From assembly GCA_014075255.1 (NCBI GenBank), contig CP046178.1, positions 1,401,616-1,465,615 of the forward strand: 64,000 bases of DNA. Direction: 5' to 3'. The stretch is from Gammaproteobacteria bacterium. GTDB taxonomy: Bacteria > Pseudomonadota > Gammaproteobacteria > UBA4575. Each line of letters opens with the position of its first letter. Within the stretch, counting starts at the first letter, position 1. The translations under genes were made by a program, and so were the position numbers. Positions 1-9,296 of the stretch are shown piece after piece. The notes beneath the pieces are model-generated. The model saw nothing but the letters and a program-made list of their open reading frames with translations. It was not told where the DNA came from and searched no databases.

Positions 1-471
1 TTGAAATTAGCCAGTGGCTATTGCCCTGTACAAAAACTCAGAGATAAAAATATCAACGTTGCACTAGGAACAGACAGCTGCGCAAGCAATGATGACCAAG
101 ACATGCTAAGTGAAATGCATAGCGCTGCTTTGCTAGCAAAAGGCGTAGCGAATAACGCAGCTGCTCTACCTGCTTATGAAGCGCTTCGTTGCGCAACCAT
201 TAATGCAGCAACTGCACTAGGAATAGACCAAGACACCGGATCATTAGAAATAGGGAAATCTGCTGATTTAGCAGTTATTGATATAGATATACTTGAAGCG
301 CAACCGATGTATGATCCAATCGGTCATGTGGTTTATGCAACACAACGCAGCCAAGTATCGGATGTTTGGGTAGCAGGAAAACAACTATTAAGTAATCGAG
401 AATTATTAACACTAGATAAAAATGAAATTTTAGCTAAAACCAAAGAATGGAATCAAAAAATCAACCAATAG
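1..471 (+). CDS. mtaD: MtaD-type amidohydrolase, C-terminal part (5' end outside window)
   Basis: This is the C-terminal 156 residues of a metal-dependent amidohydrolase of the TRZ/ATZ/MtaD family, which deaminates S-adenosylhomocysteine or 5'-methylthioadenosine. The window opens inside the barrel, just before the conserved stretch [13 protein letters not shown], whose Asp is a metal/catalytic ligand in the family. The C-terminal composite-sandwich region follows ([17 protein letters not shown]). Family members have about 440 residues, so roughly two thirds of the gene lies upstream; the TTG at base 1 is not a real start. The stop lies 10 bases before the preferred ubiG start, an arrangement common in gammaproteobacteria and consistent with salvage of S-adenosylhomocysteine beside a methyltransferase gene. 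The substrate cannot be fixed from this fragment. Confidence 0.85.
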   Translation: MKLASGYCPVQKLRDKNINVALGTDSCASNDDQDMLSEMHSAALLAKGVANNAAALPAYEALRCATINAATALGIDQDTGSLEIGKSADLAVIDIDILEAQPMYDPIGHVVYATQRSQVSDVWVAGKQLLSNRELLTLDKNEILAKTKEWNQKINQ

Positions 472-481
472 CTTGCAAAGA

Positions 482-1201
482 ATGAATAACGCACAAGAAA
501 AAATAAATAACAATGTCGACCAACAAGAAATTGCTAAGTTTGAAGCATTAGCCTTTCGATGGTGGGATACTGAAAGCGAATTCAAGCCTCTGCACGACAT
601 TAATCCACTACGCTTGGACTTTATTGATAAGCATGCAAATCTTACGGGCAAAAAGGTGTTGGATATTGGCTGTGGCGGCGGAATCCTATCAGAATCTATG
701 GCTAAGCGCGGCGCCAAAGTTAAAGGCATTGATCTTGGAGAAGCCCCTTTAACGGTAGCAAAAATACATGCTAAAGAAGTAAACCTAGAGATTGAATACC
801 AAGCTATTGCTGCAGAAGATATAGCGCAGCAAGAACCTAGCTCATACGATATTGTTACTTGCATGGAAATGTTAGAACATGTTCCTGATCCAGCGGCGAT
901 CGTAACTGCTTGCGCTGCCTTAGTTAAACCTAACGGTCATGTATTTTTCTCCACCATAAATCGAAATCCAAAATCGTTTTTATTTGCCATCGTGGGCGCT
1001 GAATATGTGCTTAACCTGTTACCCAAGGGCACTCACCATTACGAAAAACTCATACGCCCTTCAGAGCTTGATCGTTGGATAAGACAAGCATCACTACAAA
1101 CTAATGAAATTGTCGGCATGAATTACAACCCACTTCACAAAACGTATAAATTATCTTCTGACACAAGCGTTAACTACATTGTACACTCGAAAAATATTTA
1201 A
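482..1201 (+). CDS. ubiG: UbiG, bifunctional ubiquinone O-methyltransferase
   Basis: SAM-dependent O-methyltransferase acting twice in ubiquinone biosynthesis (2-polyprenyl-6-hydroxyphenol and 3-demethylubiquinol methylation). The 239-residue protein has the usual UbiG length and landmarks: [19 protein letters not shown] at the N-terminus, SAM motif [17 protein letters not shown] (about residues 57-72), the post-motif [13 protein letters not shown], and the C-terminal [16 protein letters not shown]. An in-frame TTG at 473 would add three residues, but the ATG at 482 matches the family start better. The SAM pocket residues are intact. It is followed closely by gph on the same strand. Confidence 0.96.
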   Translation: MNNAQEKINNNVDQQEIAKFEALAFRWWDTESEFKPLHDINPLRLDFIDKHANLTGKKVLDIGCGGGILSESMAKRGAKVKGIDLGEAPLTVAKIHAKEVNLEIEYQAIAAEDIAQQEPSSYDIVTCMEMLEHVPDPAAIVTACAALVKPNGHVFFSTINRNPKSFLFAIVGAEYVLNLLPKGTHHYEKLIRPSELDRWIRQASLQTNEIVGMNYNPLHKTYKLSSDTSVNYIVHSKNI

Positions 1202-1238
1202 CAAAAAAGTTTTCCGGCAAGAAAAAAGTATTAGATTG

Positions 1239-1913
1239 ATGCACAACAACGCAAGAGTTAAATCCGTTCTATTTGATTTAGATGGCACCCTAGCCGACAC
1301 TGCACCCGATATGGCAGATGCTCTCAATAAATTATTCGCAAATCATGACAAACAATCTCTAGATTACGGGCTAGTTCGTAAGCATACATCACGCGGCAGT
1401 GTGGCAATGATTCAATTAGGCTTTGAAGAAACGTTAGAGGAAAATTATAGCCATCAATTACGAGATGAATTTTTACAAATTTATGCTGAAAATTTATGTA
1501 ACCAAACTCGTTTGTTCCCAGGTGTTACAGAATTACTAGAGCATTTAGATGACTCTGAAATCCCCTGGGGTATTGTAACCAACAAGCCTGGCAATCTGGC
1601 GGAACCTTTAGTGCAGGAACTTGGTATCGCATTTAATGCAGTTTGCATGGTGAGTGGTGACTCTCTAACACGCAGAAAGCCAGATCCCGACCAACTGCAT
1701 CATGCAGCCAACATGCTAGGCATCAGCGAACAAGACACCGTCTATATGGGAGATGACCCTAGAGATGTCATTGCTGGCAAAGCTGCTGGCATGAAAACCG
1801 CCGTTGCAGCCTATGGATATATACAAGACGATCAAGACCCGCTCACTTGGGATGCAGATGCGATCCTCCATCAAGCCTTAGACCTGAAGGATTGGCTTTT
1901 TAGCAACAGCTGA
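1239..1913 (+). CDS. gph: Phosphoglycolate phosphatase-like HAD hydrolase
   Basis: HAD-superfamily phosphatase of the Gph/PGP type, which removes phosphate from 2-phosphoglycolate formed during repair of 3'-phosphoglycolate DNA ends. All four HAD motifs are visible: LFDLDGTLADT with the nucleophile and acid/base Asp, VTNKPG with the motif II Thr, the Lys in RRKPDP, and GDDPRD. The helical cap lies between motifs I and II. The ATG at 1239 is preferred because the HAD core begins about ten residues after it; an in-frame ATG at 1179 would overlap the ubiG end by 23 bases. The ubiG-gph order is common in gammaproteobacteria and supports the assignment. The motif IV GDDPRD replaces the commoner GD[ST]xxD. 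Confidence 0.9.
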   Translation: MHNNARVKSVLFDLDGTLADTAPDMADALNKLFANHDKQSLDYGLVRKHTSRGSVAMIQLGFEETLEENYSHQLRDEFLQIYAENLCNQTRLFPGVTELLEHLDDSEIPWGIVTNKPGNLAEPLVQELGIAFNAVCMVSGDSLTRRKPDPDQLHHAANMLGISEQDTVYMGDDPRDVIAGKAAGMKTAVAAYGYIQDDQDPLTWDADAILHQALDLKDWLFSNS

Positions 1914-1927
1914 TCGACAATATCTAC

Positions 1928-3199
1928 ATGATCAGTGTAGAACTCCAAAATGCTTGGCAATTTGTGCTTTTATGCGCAAGCCTTTGCTTATTAAGTGCCG
2001 CTTTAGGCGCGCTCATTATGCGCAACCGCGCTCGCAAAGAACATGAAAAGCTTGAGTCTATTTCTCAACAATTATCCATGCAGCTGCAGCTGGAAAAAGA
2101 ACGCTATCTTGAAAAAATTGAAACTATCGAAGAATCGCGAAAACAATTAGAGAGCTCTTTCACAGTACTTTCACAACAAGCACTAAAATTAAATAACGAA
2201 AATTTCCTCACACTTGCAAACGAAAAGCTTTCTCAGTTTCAAATCAAAGCTGAAGCCAACCTAGACAAGAAAGAAAAATCAATTGAAACGTTGTTGCAGC
2301 CAATTCAATCAGCGTTAAAAAATACTGAAGAACAGATTCAATCAATTGAAAAAGATCGCAAAGAATCTTTTGGTTCATTATCGCAACACCTAAAAATAAT
2401 TAACGAATCCCAAGCAGATTTGCGACTTGAAACCCAAAATTTAGTGCAAGCACTACGCCGGCCTGAAGTGCGAGGACAATGGGGTGAACTAACATTAAAG
2501 CGCATTGCTGAACTTGCCGGCATAGTTGATCATTGTGACTTTTACGAACAACAGCAAAGTGAAAGCAGTGATTCACGAATGCGCCCAGACATGATTGTAC
2601 GCATGCCTGATCAACGTGAACTGATTATTGATGCCAAAACCCCTCTGGATGCTTACTTAAATGCTACACAAACCACTGATGCTGAAATTCGCGACCAATC
2701 TTTAGTGCGGCATGCACGTAATGTGAGAGAAAGAATGCGCGAACTTGCAAGCAAGTCTTATTGGAGTCAATTTAAAAACTCTCCAGATTTTGTAGTGTTA
2801 TTTATACCAGGTGAACAATTCCTATCTGCAGCATTGGAGAAAGACCCTCAGCTACTAGAAGATGCTTTGAAGAATAAAGTCATACTTGCAACCCCAACGA
2901 GCATCATAGCTCTGCTACGGGCTGTGGCATTTGGCTGGCGACAAATTGCGGTAGCGGAAAATGCGGAAAAGATTCGTGAATTAGGCGAAGACCTTTACCA
3001 TCGATTAGCTACTTTTGCAGAGCATCTACAAAAACTAGGCAAACATCTAGATGCCAGTGTAGAACAATTCAACAAGGCAACTGGCTCACTAGACCGTCAA
3101 GTATTAAGTGGCGCTCGAAAATTCACTGAATTAGGAATAGAAAAGAAAAAGACTATTCCCGAACTAAAGATTGTTGAAAACACTCCCAAGTCTCTATAA
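1928..3199 (+). CDS. rmuC: RmuC-like DNA recombination protein
   Basis: RmuC family protein (423 residues), implicated in limiting inversions at short inverted repeats and in DNA recombination, with a predicted nuclease-like core. An N-terminal membrane anchor covers about residues 10-30 (FVLLCASLCLLSAALGALIM), followed by a long charged coiled coil (about 35-175). The conserved RmuC domain then begins (ALRRPEVRGQWGELTLKRI, ELIIDAKTPLDAYLNA, FIPGEQFLSAAL, ATPTSIIALLRAVAFGWRQ). The IIDAKTPL segment carries the family's conserved Asp and Lys, recalling a PD-(D/E)XK core. Length is close to the E. coli protein. It starts 14 bases after gph, so the two are probably co-transcribed. Confidence 0.95.
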   Translation: MISVELQNAWQFVLLCASLCLLSAALGALIMRNRARKEHEKLESISQQLSMQLQLEKERYLEKIETIEESRKQLESSFTVLSQQALKLNNENFLTLANEKLSQFQIKAEANLDKKEKSIETLLQPIQSALKNTEEQIQSIEKDRKESFGSLSQHLKIINESQADLRLETQNLVQALRRPEVRGQWGELTLKRIAELAGIVDHCDFYEQQQSESSDSRMRPDMIVRMPDQRELIIDAKTPLDAYLNATQTTDAEIRDQSLVRHARNVRERMRELASKSYWSQFKNSPDFVVLFIPGEQFLSAALEKDPQLLEDALKNKVILATPTSIIALLRAVAFGWRQIAVAENAEKIRELGEDLYHRLATFAEHLQKLGKHLDASVEQFNKATGSLDRQVLSGARKFTELGIEKKKTIPELKIVENTPKSL

Positions 3200-3228
3200 G
3201 ACATTACACAATTCATGGAAGAAATCTC

Positions 3229-3993
3229 TTGAATAAGACAGAATTAGTAGACCAGTACATACCTCAAGAGAATTCATTTAGCCAAAAACATATTGTAATC
3301 ACTGGGGCTACTGATGGTATCGGTAGAGCATTAGCGCTGTCGTGCGCGCAATATGGTGCAAAAATTTTACTAATTTCCAAGAATGAAAAAAAACTAAGTT
3401 CACTTATTGAAGAATTATCACAATTCTCAAATGCAAACCATAGCTTCTATCTCATAGATTTCAGTATTGCAGGAGAATCTGATTATATAAAGTTTGCTGA
3501 ATATCTTACTCAAAAAAACAAACCAATTGATTCACTTATATTAAATGCAGGCTACATAGATGCCCTACAAGGCATACGCAATTATCAACTTGAACTTTGG
3601 CTACGTACTATTACAGTCAATCAACATGCGCCTTTTATGCTAGCAAAATGCTGCATCCCATTATTAGAAATGTCAGATGACCCTAGCATTGTTTTTTCTA
3701 CCCACGATTGCAACAAAGCGTATTGGGGTGCCTATGGTGTTGCCAAGTCTGCACAACTTGGCATGATGAAAATTCTTGCAAATGAATTAGATGGTGATAA
3801 ACCCATTAGAGTAAATGGCATTGACCCATCACCGGTCAGAACCAAATTGAGACTCACAAATTTCCCAGGAATTAATCCTGAAAATTTTGCCGCACCAGAA
3901 GATGTACTTGCGCCATACCTTTATTTTATTGGATCGGATAGCAAAGGTATTACAGGGGAAAATTATAAACTTAATACAGACTTTATTGGTTAA
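3229..3993 (+). CDS. Short-chain dehydrogenase/reductase, YciK-like
   Basis: A classical SDR of 254 residues with the Rossmann glycine motif TGATDGIG (about residues 26-33), the NAG motif (LILNAGY) and the catalytic YGVAKS Tyr-x-x-x-Lys pair. The N-terminus and TGATDGIG resemble E. coli YciK, whose substrate is not known. The catalytic Ser usually seen about 13 residues before the Tyr looks replaced or shifted (IVFSTHDCNKAYWGAYG). No ATG lies near the Rossmann fold; the TTG at 3229 is preceded by a GGAAGA ribosome binding site at suitable distance and is the likely start. It follows rmuC by 29 bases. The cofactor is not determinable here. Confidence 0.8.
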   Translation: MNKTELVDQYIPQENSFSQKHIVITGATDGIGRALALSCAQYGAKILLISKNEKKLSSLIEELSQFSNANHSFYLIDFSIAGESDYIKFAEYLTQKNKPIDSLILNAGYIDALQGIRNYQLELWLRTITVNQHAPFMLAKCCIPLLEMSDDPSIVFSTHDCNKAYWGAYGVAKSAQLGMMKILANELDGDKPIRVNGIDPSPVRTKLRLTNFPGINPENFAAPEDVLAPYLYFIGSDSKGITGENYKLNTDFIG

Positions 3994-4015
3994 ATTTTAT
4001 ATATAAACAACTAAT

Positions 4016-4756
4016 CTACTTTGAATCAGGAGCCGAAACCAAACTTTGTAACCCTTTAAACTGACCTGGAGTGAGATCCAGATATTTACCTAATCTCATA
4101 TCGGACGGCAACTCTATTGACCCATAACGAGTACGAATCAAACGACTCACACGTAAATCTTGCGACTCCCAAATTCTACGCACCTCTCGATTTCGACCTT
4201 CTTGTAAAACTACTTTACACCACGTGTTAGCACCCTCGCCCTCTTTCACTTCTAGGATTTTTAACTTAGCTAAACCATCTTCTAACTGAACTCCATTTTG
4301 TATGTTCGACATAATTTCATTTGTGATTTTGCCCTGCACCCTAACTTGATACTCACGCTCGACGCGATTACTGGGGTGCATTAAATCATTTGCCAACTTT
4401 CCATCGGTGGTCAGCAGCAAAAGACCAGATGTATTTATATCCAAACGACCCACAGATACCCATCGACCGGTTTTTAAATTAGGCAAAGAATGAAACACAG
4501 TTGGTCTGTTATCAGGATCTGATCGAGAAACGATTTCACCACACGGCTTGTGGTACATAATCACTCGACTGTGCACACTCGCTTTCAGGGTTATGAGTTC
4601 TCCACGAATCTCAATCCGCTCAGAGCCTGTTATCACTTGACCCAAAACACAAAGCTCGCTGTCCACCAAAATTTCACCCGCCTTAATCCAACGCTCAATT
4701 TCTCGTCGCGAAGCGATGCCTTGATTAGCAAGTAATTTTTGAATTCTTTCGGACAA
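4016..4756 (-). CDS. rluB: 23S rRNA pseudouridine synthase RluB
   Basis: Pseudouridine synthase of the RsuA/RluB group, expected to modify position 2605 of 23S rRNA. An N-terminal S4 RNA-binding domain (ERIQKLLANQGIASRREIER) leads into the catalytic domain, with the active-site Asp in GRLDINTSGLLLLT and the C-terminal EGRNREVRRIWES motif. The 246-residue length is slightly short of E. coli RluB because a charged C-terminal tail is missing. In related bacteria rluB sits directly after scpA-scpB. Here it is separated from scpB by about 1.8 kb holding an AT-rich acyltransferase gene. RluE/RluF-type specificity cannot be strictly excluded, but the scp context favours RluB. Confidence 0.92.
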   Translation of the reverse strand: MSERIQKLLANQGIASRREIERWIKAGEILVDSELCVLGQVITGSERIEIRGELITLKASVHSRVIMYHKPCGEIVSRSDPDNRPTVFHSLPNLKTGRWVSVGRLDINTSGLLLLTTDGKLANDLMHPSNRVEREYQVRVQGKITNEIMSNIQNGVQLEDGLAKLKILEVKEGEGANTWCKVVLQEGRNREVRRIWESQDLRVSRLIRTRYGSIELPSDMRLGKYLDLTPGQFKGLQSLVSAPDSK

Positions 4757-4934
4757 TGCTCTAACTCTTAATTGAAGCGAATGAAATTAGCGGAGTATGA
4801 AGAGGAGGTAAATATAAACGATGGTAATTAATAACAAGATGATTATCTTCGCTCTACTTCCTTAAGATATCAAAAAATCCTGCTGTATTTAATATGTCAG
4901 CCAATATTTCTTTACCCCTTTGCGCTCCTCCGAT

Positions 4935-6065
4935 TTATTTAATAGTGTTTTTAATATATTTAAGAATTTTCTCCATCAAGAATCTTTTCCTGTTTTTTTG
5001 TAAAACCAACCATAACATTTTGTTTGCATCTGTCGATAAGCTTCTTTTATATTCGTAATCACCAGCAAGAAAATCATATTTTCTGTAATTCATTTTTGCG
5101 TTGTAAATAATTGCCAGGTAGTGCGAAACTATACCTGGCCGCATATTATGATTATCTGAATAATTAAAACCGCACTGATAGTTCAATATGTTTTCTCCAT
5201 ATATGAAATTATAAATATAGCCAATGGTGTATGAATCATTGTAGAACTTCAACAATTGAATATTCCCTTTCTCGAATGTGTTTTCAATTAACTGCTTATG
5301 GAAATTAAAGAAGAAATTGTTAGAAAAAGAACCCGGGTGTCCTCTTTTTTTCCATTCCTGTTGATGTAATTCTGCCAATCCATTCAGCATCGAAATAGCA
5401 TCTTCTATAGTTTCTGGCTGACTCATTCTTATTTCCCCATTTTTTTCATATTCCCTTATTGATCTTCTTATTCGTGCTCTAAACTTTGAACTCAATAAAC
5501 CGATATAATCCATGCTATTGGTACGAATTTTCTTTAAATCAACATAATATGAATTGACATTTTTATTTTCTAAAAAAACTAAAGTGTCTTTGTGAATTTT
5601 TATCACCTCGCTACACAGCGTACGCATTTTTTCTGTAGCCCCTGGAATGTATAATTCATCCCATGTGGTAAATGTATCCAGATACTTTATCGTTTCCGAC
5701 CACACAATAGGGCGCATCTTTTCATTTATGCTTGAAGATATTAAAATTGAGTTATATTCAATTGTTAATTCATCATAATCGTCAATGCCTGTAGTATTTA
5801 AATATAAGCCTTGGGAATGAAATAATTTATTTCTTACAACCCTTCTTTCTCCAATAAAAAAAGCCAGCACAGGCTTATTGGACATATAGCCAACAACACA
5901 GGTAATTTTTTGCTGTTCTGGCAAAGTAGATAACCAAGTAAAGATCCAATCAATTGATAGGAAAAAGCTGTGACTACAATTAGGCAGCAAGAAAGACCAA
6001 ATGTTTTTAATTGTAGTAATTTCAGTTAGCGGATCATATGATTTGAAATCAATTGTTATATTCAT
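4935..6065 (-). CDS. BioF2-like (GNAT-fold) acyltransferase
   Basis: A 376-residue protein resembling the BioF2-like/CelD acetyltransferase family (GNAT fold), often found in polysaccharide or peptidoglycan-type acyl transfer. Visible family features are the central FRARIRRSIREYEKNGEIRM, the helix LAELHQQEWKKRGHPGSFS, the strand pair LKFYNDSYTIGYIYNFIYG, and the C-terminal YDFLAGDYEYKRSLST, typical of these enzymes. No signal peptide or membrane segment is obvious. The gene is distinctly AT-richer and richer in Asn, Ile and Lys than its neighbours. It splits the conserved scpB-rluB pair, which suggests horizontal acquisition. Acyl donor and acceptor are unknown. Confidence 0.7.
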   Translation of the reverse strand: MNITIDFKSYDPLTEITTIKNIWSFLLPNCSHSFFLSIDWIFTWLSTLPEQQKITCVVGYMSNKPVLAFFIGERRVVRNKLFHSQGLYLNTTGIDDYDELTIEYNSILISSSINEKMRPIVWSETIKYLDTFTTWDELYIPGATEKMRTLCSEVIKIHKDTLVFLENKNVNSYYVDLKKIRTNSMDYIGLLSSKFRARIRRSIREYEKNGEIRMSQPETIEDAISMLNGLAELHQQEWKKRGHPGSFSNNFFFNFHKQLIENTFEKGNIQLLKFYNDSYTIGYIYNFIYGENILNYQCGFNYSDNHNMRPGIVSHYLAIIYNAKMNYRKYDFLAGDYEYKRSLSTDANKMLWLVLQKNRKRFLMEKILKYIKNTIK

Positions 6066-6547
6066 TTGAATATTTCAAAGTGTGTATATTTTATAGTTTA
6101 TGCTTTTTTTCAAACTCAACATCTTAATACAAGGCAATGTTGCATAGATATCACTCTATATACGCAAGAATTTCAATTAAGGTGATTTTATATTTAATCC
6201 TCATCTTAACCGTGATAACTGAGTAATAAAGCATGGGAATCGCAGCTGTCAGGAAAATATACGTTTGCGCGCTTTGGGTAGTAAACAGTTATTAAACATA
6301 TTTCCATCTCATCTAAATCGCAAATTACATCATATGGAGAAGCACAATGTTATTTTAGAGGAAGTAGAATCGTATTTAAACGTAGCGAGTTGGTTAGCCG
6401 CCAAATTTATCGAGCATAATTAGAATTATGTGATGTTCGACGCAAATGCTATTAGTACTTTTGGAAAAATCTGATTACCTCGACTCTGGATTCGAATAAC
6501 CTATGACAAAATTACATTTAATTAAAACTGTATCGGTTTTAAAAAAA
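6066..6547. other. AT-rich gap with a short unassigned open frame
   Basis: A 482-base stretch between the acyltransferase and scpB with no recognised gene. On the plus strand a stop-free frame runs from about 6223 to the stop at 6421. It could start at TTG 6265 or ATG 6334 and ends in a compact helical-looking segment (HNVILEEVESYLNVASWLAAKF). I do not recognise it; it may be the tail of a decayed gene carried with the inserted acyltransferase. No tRNA, terminal repeat or transposase fragment is apparent. Confidence 0.3.
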
Positions 6548-7192
6548 TTAATGGCGGGTTTGATTAGACTCCACAATTTCACCTTCATCCGTAACAACAC
6601 CTAATTGCGCCTGCTCTTCAGTATCTTCAGGGGCACCCAAATCTAGCTCCGGGTGCTCTTGATCTAAGTCTGCCAACTCCGCAAGACTTGGTAACTCATT
6701 TAGGGTTTTTAAACTAAAGTAATCTAGAAATTGTTTGGTACTTCCATACAACGCAGGGCGGCCAGGCACTTCTTTATGACCAACCACTTTGACCCATTCT
6801 CTTTCTAACAAGGTTTTAATGATATTGCTGCTTACGCTAACACCACGGACTTCTTCAATCTCACCACGCGTAATGGGTTGGCGATAAACAATTAAAGACA
6901 ATGTCTCTAGCAATGCACGTGTATAACGCGGTGGTTTTTCATGCCACAAACGCGCCACCCAAGGCTGCACATCTGTTCGTGTTTGATATCGATAACCGCT
7001 AGCAATACGTTTCAGCTCCACCCCTCGCCCTTCGCACTCTGCTTCTAATGCTGCTAACACTTCTTTAATTTGATCGCGCGTGGGCTTCTCTTCATCGAGC
7101 TCAAACAATTGCAATAATCGATCAATATTGAGTGCACTATCTGCCGCCATCAACGCGGCTTCAATAATATTTTTTAGTTGATCATCTTTCAT
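6548..7192 (-). CDS. scpB: ScpB, segregation and condensation protein B
   Basis: Kleisin-associated winged-helix protein that works with ScpA and an SMC partner in chromosome condensation and segregation. The 214-residue sequence has the diagnostic N-terminal IIEAALMAADSALNIDRLLQLF, the central SGYRYQTRTDVQPWVARLW, and the second winged helix (TRALLETLSLIVYRQPITRGEIEEVRG, GHKEVPGRPALYGSTKQFLDYF). The C-terminal 45 residues are acidic and unstructured in appearance. It follows scpA by 25 bases and both probably belong to the trpS-scpA-scpB transcript. No smc or mukB gene lies in this window. Confidence 0.95.
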   Translation of the reverse strand: MKDDQLKNIIEAALMAADSALNIDRLLQLFELDEEKPTRDQIKEVLAALEAECEGRGVELKRIASGYRYQTRTDVQPWVARLWHEKPPRYTRALLETLSLIVYRQPITRGEIEEVRGVSVSSNIIKTLLEREWVKVVGHKEVPGRPALYGSTKQFLDYFSLKTLNELPSLAELADLDQEHPELDLGAPEDTEEQAQLGVVTDEGEIVESNQTRH

Positions 7193-7217
7193 AAAACACG
7201 TTCCTAATCATTTAGCC

Positions 7218-8069
7218 TTAATTAAATTCATCATCATCTAATTCATTTTCTATAGGGCCCTTAACCGCAGGCTTAACATAGATAGGCGCATAAGGTTCAG
7301 ACTGGACAAGTTCAATGACATGGCCTTTAATAAGCTCAAGCATAGCTAAGAAGGTAACAATTACTCCACTTCGTCCTTCCTCCACATCATAAAAACGATT
7401 GAATTCGACAAAGTCTTCTACATTTAACATCGAAAGTATACGTGACATTCTTTCTCTAACCGATAACGGCTCACGCCCAATATGATGACTGGCAAACATT
7501 TGTGCACGCTGCATAACTTCCTGAAATGCTGCAATAACATCCTTTAGATCTACCGTCGGTTGCGGTCGCTCATAATCATAATCAGCTTGAATAACTGATA
7601 CACCAAACGTATCGCGATGCATACGTGGAATTTCATTTATGTCTTCTGCAACTTTTTTGAATCGCTCGTATTCTTGCAAGCGACGAATCAGTTCTGCACG
7701 AGGATCATCTTCGTCATCCTCTTCAACGGGTCGCGGCAACAGTAGACGCGATTTAATTTCAGCCAACATGGCCGCCATCACAAGATACTCCGCTGCGAGC
7801 TCTAAGCGCATTTCTTTCATCAGCTCAATATAGTTCATATATTGCTGAGTAATCTGGAAAACAGGCAACGACAAAATATCTAAATTTTGGCGTTTTATTA
7901 AATATAAAAGTAAATCTAGCGGACCCTCAAAAGCATCAAGAAATATTTCCAATGCATCCGGAGGAATATATAAATCTTCTGGTGGAACCGTCATCGGCTC
8001 ACCCTTGACTACTGCAAAAGGTAATTCGCCCTGAAGGTTGTCTTGTGGTGTGTTTTCGTTATCTGTCAT
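7218..8069 (-). CDS. scpA: ScpA, segregation and condensation protein A (kleisin)
   Basis: Kleisin subunit that bridges SMC heads and binds ScpB. The N-terminal SMC-binding helix region is recognisable in LEIFLDAFEGPLDLLLYLIK and NLDILSLPVFQITQQYMNYI, followed by AAEYLVMAAMLAEIKSRLLL. The C-terminal winged helix includes FVEFNRFYDVEEGRSGVIVTF and FLAMLELIKGHVIELVQSEP. A 35-residue acidic N-terminal extension precedes the domain, as in other gammaproteobacterial ScpA proteins. It begins only six bases downstream of the trpS stop, indicating translational closeness in one operon. Confidence 0.95.
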   Translation of the reverse strand: MTDNENTPQDNLQGELPFAVVKGEPMTVPPEDLYIPPDALEIFLDAFEGPLDLLLYLIKRQNLDILSLPVFQITQQYMNYIELMKEMRLELAAEYLVMAAMLAEIKSRLLLPRPVEEDDEDDPRAELIRRLQEYERFKKVAEDINEIPRMHRDTFGVSVIQADYDYERPQPTVDLKDVIAAFQEVMQRAQMFASHHIGREPLSVRERMSRILSMLNVEDFVEFNRFYDVEEGRSGVIVTFLAMLELIKGHVIELVQSEPYAPIYVKPAVKGPIENELDDDEFN

Positions 8070-8075
8070 GCGTAG

Positions 8076-9287
8076 TTATGATAACCCAATTGCTTCCCTA
8101 ACGTCGTCCAAAGTATCTCGCGCAACATCGCGCGCTTCCTCACAACCTTCTTTGATTATGCTTTGCACGGTTGCTTCATCTTCAAGATATTCATTTGCAC
8201 GCTCACGTATGGGTTGCAATTCTAACTCAACCGCATCGATAACAGGCTGTTTGCAATCAATACAACCAATGCCTGCGGTAGTGCATCCTTGTTTCACCCA
8301 ACTTCGAGTATCTTCTGAAGAATATATCTCATGAAATTGCCAAACTGGACATTTTTCAGGGCTACCAGGATCAGTTCTTTTCACGCGAGCAGGATCGGTC
8401 GGCATGGTGCGAATTTTTTTCTCAACCGATTTAGCTTCTTCGCGCAAAGTAATCGTATTGTTATAAGACTTGGACATTTTTTGCCCATCTAGACCTGGCA
8501 TCTTAGAAGCCTTCGTTAACAACGATTGTGGCTCAGGAAGTATTATTTTGCCCTCACCTTCTAAATAGCCAAACAACCGCTCCTTGTCACCAATTGAGAT
8601 GTTTTGCTGAGATTCCAACAAAGCCTGAGCAACCTCAAGCGCTTCTAATTCACCCTGTTCTTGGTAACGTTTGCGATGCTCGCGATATAGCTTGGCATTT
8701 TTTTTACCCATTTTACTGATCGCTAACTTAGCTTTTTCTTCAAAATCGGGCTCTTTGCCATATAAAAAATTAAATCTGCGCGCCACTTCACGCGTGAGCT
8801 CCACATGTGCAACTTGATCCTCACCCACTGGAACACTACCCGCTTTATAAGCCAAAATATCTGCGCTTTGTAACAATGGATAGCCTAAAAATCCGTAAGT
8901 GGCTAAATCTTTTTCTTTTAACTTTTCCTGCTGATCCTTATAGGTAGGCACACGCTCTAACCAACCTAATGGCGTAATCATCGAAAGCAACAAATGCAAC
9001 TCCGCATGCTCGGGAACATGCGATTGAATAAATAAGGTTGCTGCGCTGGGACTCACTCCCGCCGATAGCCAATCAATTACCATCTCAGTCGAACTTGCTG
9101 AAATAATTTGTGTATTGTCATACTCCGTTGTTAATGCATGCCAATCTGCAACAAAGAAAAAACATTCATGTGTATGTTGCAATTCTAACCAGTTATGCAA
9201 CACCCCATGCAAATGACCAAGATGCAATTTTCCTGTTGGACGCATGCCAGATAACACGCGATTATTCTGAGAAGGATTTGTATTCAT
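8076..9287 (-). CDS. trpS: Tryptophanyl-tRNA synthetase (long form)
   Basis: Class Ic aminoacyl-tRNA synthetase charging tRNA-Trp. The HIGH-type signature is TGKLHLGHLHG (about residues 17-27) and the KMSKS loop is GQKMSKSYNN. At 403 residues it is longer than the roughly 334-residue E. coli enzyme. The extra length is a mid-protein insertion (about residues 190-260, rich in Glu/Lys, with GDKERLFGYLEGEGKIILP), the long form seen in Pseudomonas-type bacteria. A late cysteine cluster (QGCTTAGIGCIDCKQ) is typical of that form. It lies between the S2P protease gene and scpA with very short gaps on both sides. Confidence 0.96.
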   Translation of the reverse strand: MNTNPSQNNRVLSGMRPTGKLHLGHLHGVLHNWLELQHTHECFFFVADWHALTTEYDNTQIISASSTEMVIDWLSAGVSPSAATLFIQSHVPEHAELHLLLSMITPLGWLERVPTYKDQQEKLKEKDLATYGFLGYPLLQSADILAYKAGSVPVGEDQVAHVELTREVARRFNFLYGKEPDFEEKAKLAISKMGKKNAKLYREHRKRYQEQGELEALEVAQALLESQQNISIGDKERLFGYLEGEGKIILPEPQSLLTKASKMPGLDGQKMSKSYNNTITLREEAKSVEKKIRTMPTDPARVKRTDPGSPEKCPVWQFHEIYSSEDTRSWVKQGCTTAGIGCIDCKQPVIDAVELELQPIRERANEYLEDEATVQSIIKEGCEEARDVARDTLDDVREAIGLS

Positions 9288-9296
9288 GACTAAATA

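Noticed and set aside
430-864. 144-codon minus-strand frame
   Set aside because: It is antisense to ubiG, whose motifs are unmistakable; the frame looks like a composition artefact.
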